A stretch of DNA of 64,000 nucleotides, taken from the NCBI GenBank assembly GCA_963693305.1, contig OY855904.1, forward strand, positions 35,283,417 to 35,347,416, read 5' to 3'. Under the pieces are notes generated by a model that saw only the letters and a list, made by a program, of their open reading frames with translations, had not been told where the DNA came from and did not search any database. The DNA comes from Meandrina meandrites. Its lineage: Eukaryota; Cnidaria; Anthozoa; Scleractinia; Meandrinidae. A program made the position numbers and the translations under genes. How positions within the stretch are numbered: position 1 is the stretch's first letter; each line of letters opens with the position of its first letter. Shown in pieces: positions 32,001 to 44,700 of this stretch.

Positions 32001-35000
32001 AGTTTGTTTGGGTGCGTGACCAACGCATGTTTTAAAATAATTGTTGCTTTTGTTAGTACAACTTACCTCAGGGTGTTTTTCCGCCATGTTTTGAATTTTG
32101 TGGGCGCATTCCATGGCTTGATCAGCAGACAGGAGACCAGTATGGAACGCATTTACACAAACACCAGCCACACCGAAACACAAGCTCTGGCACAACACAA
32201 ACAACGTTAGATATAATATTAATAAAAATAGCAACTAATACTTAGCAGAAAAGTTTGAACTCCATGGCAGTTGCACGTTTCCGTACAATGATCGCCTTGT
32301 TAATAATATGCATCTATAAAATATTAAAAGTTGGTTTATCATAGTTTTGGTGGTTTTCGAATATCTACAAATGTTTACTAAACAGAGCTCGAGTTGACTA
32401 CAATCTATATTAATCTAGTCTGTTATACTCATGTTGACTTCGTAGTAGTATTTCGACCACAGTTTTACAAATCTTCCTGAAGATTCACTTCATTTTTAGA
32501 CAAGTTCCAAGTAAAGGTATTGCCTAAAATAGCTGGTGTCACATCAGAGAGCCTACCTGAAGCTTGTGATCAGGATCTCGGCCACCTTGCTCATTTAACA
32601 TGTCAATTAGTTTGTGGTAAAGGTTTGTCACGTGAACTCTCGAGTCTACAAGACTCTCTTTGCACAAGGAAGACACAGCTAATCCCAAGCCAAGACACGC
32701 GCCTTCTCTGCGAAAAACCTTAATATTAATAAATTGATTTGCCTACAGCATATTGAAATTGTTTTATTCGTGTTATGGCATGAAGTAGACTGAAAAATAT
32801 TAAAATAAGATGTCCAGTAATGAACGCTTATGATAGGCATCACAAAGTGACCTTATTGAAAAAAAAGTTAACCAAACACACATAATTCTGTCAAGTATGA
32901 TTTCATCTGAAAATGGCAAATGGTCCAGGCAAACATCAAGTACTTATTAAACAATACTTGCGTTCAATCCTGGACATAAGCGGGAATCTTCAGTATGGGG
33001 TAAAGTTAAGACACTAACAGGGAGAAACAATGCACTTGTTATTCAATCTACCTCAACTGACTGAGCCTGCGCTTTTTATCGGGGGTGTTGCTAAGGAACG
33101 TTACGTATGCTATGACGTCATGCTAACGTGACAACGTTTGCGGGGCTGGTGCTATTTTTCGATTGAAGAACAGGAATCGAAACCTTTTCGTGTAATTTTA
33201 CGATGAATCGCCGAAAACGGCAACACTCCCTGCAATTGGGTAAGGTGAATGTTTTTGCATAATTCTTACGTGTTTTCTAAGTCCTGTGTCACAGCAGCGT
33301 TCTCAAGGGCATCTAAAGCAGTAGCCATCAGCAAATATCCCTACGAAAAGATACAATGATTTATTTTAGGATGTAAATGTTTGCGACTATCTTATTTATG
33401 CGGTTTCCCCGAGATCCATTGATCAATCAATCAATTAATCAGTCAATCAATCAATCAATCAATCAATGGTGAGAGGCACTGTGTTTTATGCCTAGTGTCA
33501 TTACATCAACTAAGATACCAAGACGTTAAGATTTAGCCTCGTCAGGTCCTTGTGTTGTCCTGTGTTACTGGGAAGGGCCATTTATTCTCTCAGTGTCTCT
33601 CTCCAGTCAGGCGTATGAATGGCTACCGGCAAATCATGTGGACTAGAAATCATTCCGTTACCTCAAGGGCCGTATGAAGAGCCAGAGCTGGACTTACCTC
33701 CTTACCACACAGATCACTGAAAGAAACGGAGAAAATAATTGATATTAAATCGCTGAAAGGACCTGAAAGCGATCCGTATAGTGAGAAGTGTCTCTGTCAA
33801 CTTAGAAGGATAAAACTAATGACAGATTATCAGTATCAGGGAAGGGAGAGCAAAAATATTGAAACTAAACGGTCAATATTGCGAGCGAATAAAAGCAGGT
33901 AAAACTATAGTCTTGTTTTTCCTTCTCCCTATGAAAACCTCGGGATTTATGTTTAATCGCAGAACCCACAATACCTTGTCATTTTCTGGCTCATTTTTTT
34001 GAAAGAAACATTGTGTGAAAACCAATCTTTGCTTTGTTGTACGAAATCCCCAGTCAAATTAGCCACAAGTGTGGCATAGCCGGCAATACACACCTGAAAT
34101 GTTCATCATAGAGTTTGCTAAGCAACAGACCAAGTCCTAAAGAACAAGACATCTGCACCACTGCTGAGCTACCGGCTCTAAAGTTAATAAGAGAAAAGCA
34201 AACTCTACAATAAAAACTGCGTTTGATACTTCTCTGAGATGGAAGATAAAAAAAAAATTATAAAAACAATTTATCTAAAATGCCTCATATCTGTTGTACG
34301 TTTTAATATTGATACAACGTGGTAGGTCAGAGCTTCAGCAACACGACTGTTTTTACTCGAGAAACTCACGTAAAAATCACTGAACCAAACGAAAATTAGA
34401 TAAAATAACAACAGTTTGCTTATCTACAAGCTTAAGCACTGAGAAAAAAGCTAAAGTATAGCACTGTGGGATCGTTTCAAGTAACATACGATAATTATTT
34501 GTTTCTTTGCCAAGCAATTCCGAAAATCGCCGGAAATCCCCGACGACGATCCACCATATTCCAAACATAATTCAAAAATGCCAAACATGATAAAATTTCT
34601 TTAGAATGTTTTTTCATTGCATCCAGTAACAGAACTCACTTGCTCTGTCCTGGTATCCTTTGTTTTAGTAGTTCAGCCATGTTCTGAATTCTGTCAGCGT
34701 CTAGCGTGACAAGACTGGTAACCAACAGTGACAGGGATAACGCAGCACATGAACGAGCTAACAACGAACTAGCAGTGGAGGTTGGAGAAGATACCTGACG
34801 GCAAATAATATAAAACCACCAATTATGCGGCACGAATAATTAGGTTTATGTGAGACGAGAAAGGGTCATTGTCAAAGATGTCTGGTCTGGCTGAATGGGA
34901 ACAATAGCGCTTTATGGGGAGTATCAAATCCCTATATCAAGGTGCGTCACATATTAGAGGTCCTCTCTTAGCTCCTAGCCGCCTTGGTGTAAACGTCGCT

Positions 35001-38000
35001 GCTCTAAGCTGCCCAAAAGATTTAGCTCTACTTTATTATCAGGCAAGTGGCTTTTACTATTCGGCACAGTATTTCCATTTCTTGTTCACATTCTACAGGC
35101 GATCGGTTGTCATTCTCTAGCTTAAGTATTGATTTTACAGTGATAGCTGTTAAGAATTTCCTATGATGTCTGCGCCACGTGTTTTAATCCTGGGTCACTC
35201 TTTCGTTCGTCGTTTAAGTTCATTTTTGTCAAATTCTGCTGCTTACTCGAGTGATCTAGCGCTAGCTGATCTCGCTAACGTCTCGCTTTTAAGATCAATG
35301 AGTCTTTCTGCCAGAGACCAGAGTCAACTATCAAAGTCGATAGCAACCGAGAGTGAGCTGTCTGAATGATTTTGATTACTTCATAAGGCCAGTGGCTAAT
35401 CAATTAAACATGGAACAGTAATAAAACTTGTTTATGGACGCTTTTGATAAACACTTTTTATTAATTGTCAAACACAAATTTTCTTTCCAAGATTAATAAA
35501 CAGCTTTGTCAAACGTTTTACGATTTAGGTATTATTAAAAGTAACCCTGCTGTACAGTAACTAACGTATTGACTTATAATTATTAACCTGTTGACACCAG
35601 ACCAGAGTAGGGCCTTTAGGTTTATAATTTCCATCCAATACCACCATGACAGTGTCAGCCACTATGTTCAGCCATTCAGTGTTTCGCTGATATTGTTCTG
35701 TTTTCCCTGAAGACGTCTGTTGTTGTACAAATATCGACACAGCTCGTGCCAGGCCTGCTAGAGCGAGGACGGAATTACCCTGTACGGACGGGTTACCCCT
35801 AAACAGGGAAACAAATTAAACAGAATCGCGATGGTGTTATGCAAATGAAACTGTTCAGAACATTAAATAACAATTGAATACTACCACTACTACTAATAAT
35901 AATAATAGTAAATGGCCTTTCTCACCATGAATTCTCGTAGCTCAGTGGTTAGAGCGCCTGCCCGGAGTTTGCGAGGTCATGGGTTCGATTCCCGTCGGGG
36001 ACTCAGATTTTTTCTTTGTCCCACGCTCGCGACATGTTGAATATTTCGTCTTTCACAATAATAATGATATTGATAATGATAACTTAGTTCACTCGATAAA
36101 AGTACATATCAAATGTTACAATACGAATTGATGAGAATAAATTTATGATTAGAAACTCTGTGAAAACGCTTTACAAGTTTAAAAGGGTAAAACGCTTACT
36201 ATTTACTGTAGCAACGAGAGCAGCTAAAAGCATGAACCAATTCAATTAAAAAGTGTTATGTTATAAATAAAAGTACCTCGTTTGACTTCTTTTATCAACT
36301 GAGAACCTCGCAATAACTAACTACAAGCAGGTTTTGATACTGCTCTACAAAGATGAAAAAACATAAAAGCACGATTTTCACCTTGAAGCTGATTTGAGCT
36401 GTTCAGTGATCTGATCTCTTACCCTGAAATTAAGTACATGTAAATTAACTGAATAGTACATTGTAATCGTAAGTTTATAAACTGTCCTTACTAGAACGAA
36501 TGGAACAATGTGGAGCCATTAAACTATTACCAATGGTGATACATCCTCACTTGTGGTTGCTATGGTTTTGTTTATCGTTTTGGTCCAACTTTCACTGTTG
36601 TTGTTGTTGTTGTTGATTTTCTTTCACATATTCGTTACATTATTAGGTTCACGTCACACGTCAATTGTCTGCTACCTACTATTGGCTTTAATTTCGGAGG
36701 TAAGGTTTCAAATTTATCTTGTTGAAATTCTTACTTCATTTTAGTAACATTTCACTAGAGTGACTCTCAAAGTGTCGACTTGTTTTTACTGAGGTGTACT
36801 GCGTCTCTTTGTTTCCGAGAAATCACAAGCAAATTGAGTGACTGAATGATAGACCTCATTATTGTTTTACTCACCATAACCAAGAATTCATTTGCCTTGT
36901 TTTAAGTTCTTCGATATCCTGAATATGTCCATGACTGTGCTGCATTTCTAACTCAGCTTTGCGACCCTACAATGAACATACAGTCGAATCTTGAAGTAAT
37001 GTTAAGACGGAACCGGCTTTTCGCTTACACAGGACCTCCTACCCGTACCATTTATCTGTTTTTGCATTTACTTTAGTTATCGTAAGTAAACGTACCTCTA
37101 CACACGCATTGTAAGCACGGTTCATAAACGATAACCACGCCTCAGGCAGCAGCAAAGTTCGGTGCCACTCAGAAGGTTGTACAGGCACCTGGGAAGACAA
37201 AAACAATCAACAGCATATCTGTAGCGTGTGAATGTAGGCACTGACACAGGTTAGCATTGATCTTGCAAAAAATTTTTAACCCATTTCTGCGTTTAACTGT
37301 AAGGACGCTTTAGTTAGAGGCTTCGCTATCAGACAGGAAGTACCACGCATGCGTGTCGTTTCTTGTCACACTTTCAACAGACTCTTCTCCACACTTGCGA
37401 AACTATTCCGCGCGCGGGTAAGCTAATTGTAACGAGTTATTTCTATACAAAACAATTAATAGCTCTAAGCAGAAGTAGCATCTTTGAAGTTAACTATGAA
37501 CTAAACACACCTAAATAGACTTTCTCAGACGTAAGAGAAAGAAATAATATTGATTTCTGGAAAAGGTTCAACTTTACTACGAATACATGTACATAAACAC
37601 GCCAAGAAAACAAAATACGTTTTAATATCAAAAGTGAAACAGTAACTGTAAAAGCAAAGAGCCAATCTTTTGAGCTCAGTCTCCAAAACAAATTGCGTAA
37701 GTTATTCGACCTCAGCTGAACGCGACTTTTAATTACACAGATTCTGCGGAAAGTCATTCCATTCAGTCCATTGAAAGGATTGAGCTGCTTGTTCTTTTGC
37801 ATACAAACTGCAGTAGCTGTCACAGCATGTAATCACGGCTTACCTCATGGAGTAGTGAGTCCAGCATCTGTCTGTATCTACGGGCACAATTCACCAAATA
37901 CCTTCTGGCACGTTTTCCTTCGTGCTGTTCAAAAGGAGGCTCAAAACAAAACAAGAGGCCCGCTGATTCAAAACAAAAACAAAAACAAATTATTTTTTAT

Positions 38001-41000
38001 AAAGAAACGCAAAACAAGTAAACAAAACACACACTTTCCATCGCTGCTACTAATATACTAACATAATTGTTCCATTGATACAGCAATAGAGGGTGGAGTA
38101 CATGACAACGTATGGACCAACACGTGGACCAATAGCGAAGCGCGCGAGTGACGTCATGACTCAGACAAACAAACCGGAATGGCGGAAGATTTTCTTAAAA
38201 CACTTTCTAAAATACTTTTTTGAAACGAAAAGTTCGCCTAGTTTCCCTCTGTTTCTCTCAGAACACGCTGATGTTGTCTGAGCCTCGTGGGGGTATAATC
38301 ATTTGCATTCTATCTTTAAACCTCGCGCGCTTCGCTATTACAAGCAATTTCTTTTAAGTCAAATAAACCAAAATTTCGATTTTCCTTTATTTTTGCCCAA
38401 TCTGTTGATTAAGAGCCGAATAAACATATTTTGAAGTTTCAAAGTAATTGGACTTTGCATCGCAGAGATATTGCGAGTTGAAAAATGCTTATTTTTGGCC
38501 TTCATAGTCGTTAGAGCGGTCGGAAAAATATTCGGGAAATTGTCGGAGTAACCAATTCTGACGTCTTTGTTGCTGAGCTGCAAGATTGCGGGAAATTCAA
38601 TGCCGTTCAGTTCTGAAGTTCACCTGACTCGGTGACTTCGTTTTGAGCGGAACATTATGGTGTTTTGTGCAGAAATAACTGCACAGATAATACAAAATCT
38701 AGTCTACTTTTAAGTTTTCTGAAGATCGAAAAGTTAGAGAACATTGGCTTGTAAAAATGCAAAGAGAATCGTTTGAGCCAAAGCAAGCACTCACACATTC
38801 ATGCGGCTCATTTCACTGAAAACTGTTTTAAACAAAATCTGTTAGAAAGGAGGTTTCTGGGTTCTGCCTTCAAGCCTCGAAGATTTGACCTTAAAGAGGA
38901 CGCAGTCCTAACGATTTTTTTGACCAGAAAATAAAACATATTGAAGAATGCCCGCCAAAAAACAGAGAGACTCCCCGCGCGAACTCCGTAAAACTGTCCG
39001 TTCAGCCCTTGCAAAACGTAGAAAGTTGGAAGTAAGGATTTTGCATAGCTAGAACTAGCTAGAATCTTTATTTTGATTATTAGCACTTTTATTTTCTTTG
39101 TTTGGCTTAACTTACGTCTCTGTGGCCAAAATATGGACCATAAACAGGTAATAGAAACAAACCTCACAGTGTCCGTGGGGACAGTCGAGAAACGCTCTGT
39201 ATTTATTATTCACCACTGAATTTTCCTTCAGCTGAAAACGATCGCGACACAAATTTATATATTTAAATTTTTACACTGCGTTGCTTTGCGGTTTCAAATT
39301 TGCATTGAGAAAGAAATATCCTTTGAATCAAATAAAATTTTTGTGCGCAAATTATTTTTGTGTTTTGTGTGACTCTTAAGTACGAAGGAAAACAGTGAAT
39401 AAAATCTTAGCTTTTGGCCACATCAATTTAAAAAATGCATTTTAGTTGGGTACATAACGAAACTCTTTGTTCCATACCAAGGTGATCGGACTGATTATTT
39501 TTTTTATGCCATTCAGTGTTTGAACACTTTGTCGCACAAAGCTTATAATTTTACTCAGTGCATTAATAACTATTAATCCTTTAAACTTATTCCAATATAG
39601 TAGAAAATACAACTACCAATTTTTAAGACTCAGGTCCTTTCAGAATTACTTGAATCACTCAGACTGACTCAAACTCTCAAACTTTGCATTATTCGCTCTT
39701 CGATTGACGATCGTCTCTTCGATCGCAAAGTCGTCAAACAAACGAATATGACGTTACAAAAATCAGAGCTCGATCCATTCCCTCCATTCCAGTGCGCGGT
39801 CATTTTGGAAACGTTTTCGTCGAGTGAAGCCTTCGGAAATCTTCGTAGTTTTTGCTGTAGTTCGCGCTTTAAGGCTCAGAAAGCAAAATTTCTTCTTAAA
39901 GGGGCTATGTCACGGATTTTAACAGATTTTTGAACAGCCAAAATTTACATTTGTGTCGAAGGAACCAAAAAATAATAGTCCACTTTTATTAACAATTGCT
40001 ATATTCCAGGTTAGAGCACCGAAATTGTTAACAAGCGTCTTTAGCTGCAGATGGCTACGATGGAAATGGATTACAACTTGAAAAGTTTAGCTAAACTTTT
40101 CAAGTTGTTTCCGCACGTCTACAACAAAATCGATATTTTGTAGCCGTAGTTAGATTTCTATCCACATATTAAGGTTATGTCTTCCTTTAGATGTTCAAAG
40201 GTAATGATTTTCATCGGTTAAGTTGCCTACCACTAATTTCAGAACAGTTTAGGCCAAAAATCTGCGAAATCCCCGTGACAGAGCTCCTTTAAGTTTGCTT
40301 AATTAATAATGGATTCTTTTAGAGTTTGGTCGCTTTAAAATGGCTAGCGAAAGAATGTCCCCTTTTCGCGGCATGGTAAATCGAGACAATTTATGAACAA
40401 GTCAAGATCAGTTACGACTACATATTTTTCTGGAGTAATATTTGCCCACCATATTTACCTATCAGTTTACAGTTTACCTTTTTTGTTTTATTATTTTATT
40501 TTTTTGGCGGGGGGAGGGGGGGGGGGGGGCAAAAAGTGGCTCACAAGTAATTGTGACACAATATGACGAATGAGTCATCCAATGTAACATATTTTTTAGT
40601 GCTTCTCTTACTACTGCTTTTACCTGCAAGTCCTTGATTGAGTCCAGGTGACTTGGACTTCTCATACTGACCCGTCAAAAACCCTGGGATGGACTGCATG
40701 TTCCTGTCGTGGGATGATGTACCACGTGACACAGTGTGAGCCAAGCCTCGTGGCAGTGATGCGGCTTCTATTCTAATCATGTTGGTTAATAGCTTCTGAA
40801 ATCCTGCATTTTAATAATCATGAAGAACTTTTAGGGTCGAATTAGACGGTACGATTTTGCCTATGATTATCGCTTACGCTTACGCCATGACTACAACACG
40901 AATCGCGTCGTGTAAATCAACCTACCACATCCTTGCGGCAGACGCATACGCGTGTAAATGGCCTAAGTCATGTCGTAGGCCTGTCGTAAGATTGTTGCAT

Positions 41001-41723
41001 GAAAGTTGTACCGTGTAAATCGGCCCTTATAAGTACAACATGTTTTCTACATCTGCTGTACATGTATATCCCATTAAAGTTTAACGGTGTAATAAACCGT
41101 GCTGAAAGGACACGAAAACTACTCGACACATGCAATTTGTAAGTTCGTTTGGTGTTCTCGAAACATCCGAGATCCCAGAATGGAATACTTTTAAAAATAT
41201 CCACCAAGTGCAAAAAAATCGTACTCACTACTGAATGTGTTTACAAAGTTACAAATAAACATGCCTCAGCTGATCTCAAGAGTTAAACACTGCCAAAGAT
41301 TATATCAGTTATCACAATCCTAAATAAATACAGTCATGTATGATGTATTAAATACCTTCATCTTAGTTCAGCTGTAGGTCTTAACAGGACCCGTGGTACA
41401 ATTTGTACAAAGCAGTCATTGTTATGTATATAACAATCCTGACATGTTTTAGTTGTGAGTTGTTCTTTTGTGGAACAAGTCAAGGCCAGCTACTACACGT
41501 TATGGACTCAGAGGTTGGATTATAATGGAAATGAATGAAAACTGTGAAAAGCTTCACCTGGAAGTACGTCTTGGTTAACAATCTGTAACAGTTCAACATA
41601 AGCCGTCCCTGGTGGTGGTAAGTTATCAATGGATTCCAGTACTTCAGCTTCATCTTCATTTTCATCGCTGTCATCATTCCGTTTCCTGGAGGCCAGCAAC
41701 TTTTCTTTCAATGGCTGGTAGAT
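26090..41723 (-). CDS. FOCAD: FOCAD exons 19-45: focadhesin C-terminal domain
   Basis: These 27 exons encode the long C-terminal focadhesin domain. An acidic linker ([12 protein letters not shown]) in exon 19 marks its start, at the same place as the acidic linker of the human protein. Landmarks are [20 protein letters not shown] (exon 22), [13 protein letters not shown] (35) and [17 protein letters not shown] (37). The last exon (26090-26431) carries the stop. Exon 28 (33698-33716) is only 19 bp and exon 24 only 42 bp. Both are needed to keep the frame and both encode conserved residues. Confidence 0.93.
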
Positions 41724-44700
41724 CTGTGTGTACAATTCATAGAAATATATTCATTTTAAAACGCTCGTCTGCTGGATGACAAGCAGAACGTGGCGAAGAA
41801 ACATTGGTATCACTGTACAGGTCAAACTGTATTATTACAGTACATAACATAAACGTTACATTTCTTAATTATTAAGAGTTGTTGAGCAATAAACACTGAC
41901 ATAACAAGTACTTCATTAACACTGACATAACAAGCACTTCCTACAAAAAATCTGAGAGAATGTTTGAAAAAGAAATACAGTGGTGAAATACAGTATTGAA
42001 AACTGTACCTGTGCGGGAAGATGAATAAGCTTGAAGTCAGATGGATCAAACATCGACAGGGCTGTGAAGGCGGCACGAGCCACAAGTGACTCCTGAAGGT
42101 GAAATAATAAGGCATCAGCTACATACATGTAACATTAATAGAACAGTTCTATAGATGTGCAAATATTTTGCACGTAAAAACAGTCTTAACTACATGTGCA
42201 TATTTACTACACTATTAAATATTGGGGGGAGTTAAAGGTGGTGGCAAACGAGGACACATTAATTGTTGCCGACACATTGTTGCTCATGATGTTTCTTGGG
42301 TGGGCAAACGAGTGGGACACAAAACATTTGTTTTGTGTCCGTGCCGCGCGAACGAGGAAACATTTGTTGCAGACGCAAAATGTTTCTGACAAAAATCAGA
42401 AACATTTTTTGTGTCTCGGACACAAATTTTGTGTAAGCAACAAATGTTGCGCGCGCGGGCAAACTGGGAAACATTTGTGTCCGCAACAATGTGTCCGCAA
42501 CATTGTATCCTCGTTTGCCACCACCTTTACAACACGTGGTTTTGATTTCCAAGACAAACGGTCGTGCCAATCTTCGAAAATGAAATACAGTGGTGACATA
42601 TACTATAATAATTGTACCTAAATAAGCGGTCCTATTCCACAGTGCCTATTCAAATTGCGCTCCTAAACTTGTCAATAACTTAGTCAGTCAGTCGTATTTT
42701 TTGGTCACACATTACCGCTGACACTAAGATAACGTCATTTCGTCTTATACTTATTGCCTAAACTGATACGTCTTTTATGTCCCTAAATAAACTTATGTCT
42801 TTATGTGGCAATATTTAGTCGAATTCAGGTTATGGCAGGGCAACTATTGACAAGTTATGGTAGAACAATTATTGACAAGTGTGGTCAGCAAAACACTACT
42901 ATGGATAGTTCGGACAACTCTGAAAACCAGAACGGATGATTTGTAGCAAGAGAATCCGTGGCGTATTCAGTTGTTCTTTAGTTCATTTGCTGCTTTTAAT
43001 AAACTAGAAACTCGGTACAGATTACAAATATCATAATTTATCACTCTAGTCATACCTGGTGTTGCGTTAATGACCATAAGAATGAAAGTACATGCTTCTT
43101 GAAGTCCTAACGTGTAATAGATGTGATACAAATTTAACATGAAACGTAATTCACTGCTGAAATTTGAGTGTAGTATAAGACTGTATTAACATTCACAACT
43201 AATCCATTATTGCAACATTATTACATGGACAGTGTTTGTAGCAGGTATAACGCGCATTCTGATTGGCTATCAGTAGTATTTTATGGGCGGGAATCTCCCG
43301 TAATGTCCGCGGTCATTCCAAATTTTTGTTATACTCTGCTAAAAAAAAAGAGTAAGAATTTACACATAAAAAACTGCTGTGACGATCAACGTTCTGTGAG
43401 CAAATGAGTAAGAAATTTCAAGAAGAGAACGACGTTGTGGCGTATATTGCAGCAAGGCTTCAGTTTGGGATTTTCCTGTACAGACCACTCTCGGTCAATA
43501 ATTACAATAATTAAGAACTTGTTGATAAGCCTGTTTTTTTTTTTTTTAAAGATTACTTGTCATTGAAAACACGACTAGAATAACCATACCTACCCGATAA
43601 TCTGATGAGTTAACTGCTAGGTTGGGCACAATACTGAACAACTGACATAAACTGCACAGAACCTGAGGCCTTCTATCCAAACTAAGTTTCACTGAAAGAA
43701 CTTTCCATGCTGTGCATAGGTCGACAACCTTTAAAAAAAGACAGTTTACGTCATCAAACGTGAAAATCTCGATTTATTGCACATAATGGTAACCAGAGAC
43801 CGCTGGAAACTGAAGACGAGGTAAATATCTAATAACACTTGCGGTACTCAAGAAGTCCAGTTTATTCATCATTCAATATCAACAGCACTATTCAATGAGT
43901 CAGGTCTACACTGGTGTGCGACAAATGCAGACTGCAGACTAGTTAGCAATTTTTGGTATATATTGTGTTACCATTACCATTATTGAGAGTTAACTGTAAA
44001 CAGGCTAACCAGGACGCTACTTAGGGTAACTGGAGCACTATTCAGGTTAACCGGAACGTTATTTAGGCTAACCAAAGCGCTTTTCAGGCTAACTGAGGTG
44101 TGCAGTCTGCAGTCTGTATTTGTCACACACTGAGTCTACACATAGTATGCCTGAGCAGAAGTTCTAACGTCACTTATGTGACAAGACTCTGGCACACAAA
44201 CCTCAGCTTTACAGAGTTCCTCCAGAGCTTGTAATGCTAGTGATACTATCAACACAGAGCGATGGTTTTCAGTCTGCCCAGGTTTTGTGTTTTCATCCAG
44301 CAGTTTGGACAACAGGCTCAATAGATCTGCACCATGCTGAGAGGGTCTGCGGTTTCACAAAACAATTAAAAGCTGTCAAGAAGGCACCAACCCAAAACAC
44401 CAAGATGCGGTAATGTGGTATTTAACACATACACCAGAGAGAGTCTTTGCACAGGCAGAGACAAAACAGACCCCCTTACTAAACTAAACAACATTACGAA
44501 TATTCCATGCATGCTGTCGTGATTTTATATATAAATTAGGAATAGTAATCGCTTACTTTCTTAGAATTTTTAAGAGCTATTGACAAAATAGAAACTCTCT
44601 CCCCTTCTTATACAATTATTCTCAATAATTTGTTAATTATAGGCTCATGCATGTTGGTGGATTTTTAACCACCATGCTGGTTAAAAAACTTACTATGCGA

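Noticed and set aside
31983..32210. Plus-strand open frame at 32 kb
   Set aside because: It is the antisense shadow of FOCAD exon 31.
35932..36005. Possible tRNA gene
   Set aside because: A and B boxes, the T arm and a weak acceptor stem are present, but the anticodon stem does not form, and a shared non-tRNA tail follows. Called a SINE head.
38132..38341. Inverted AGCGAAGCGCGCGAG motifs as a MITE
   Set aside because: Only about 18 bp pair and no target duplication or other structure supports an element.
42196..42621. 141-codon plus-strand frame
   Set aside because: It runs through the palindromic MITE at 42235-42527 and is open on both strands for that reason.
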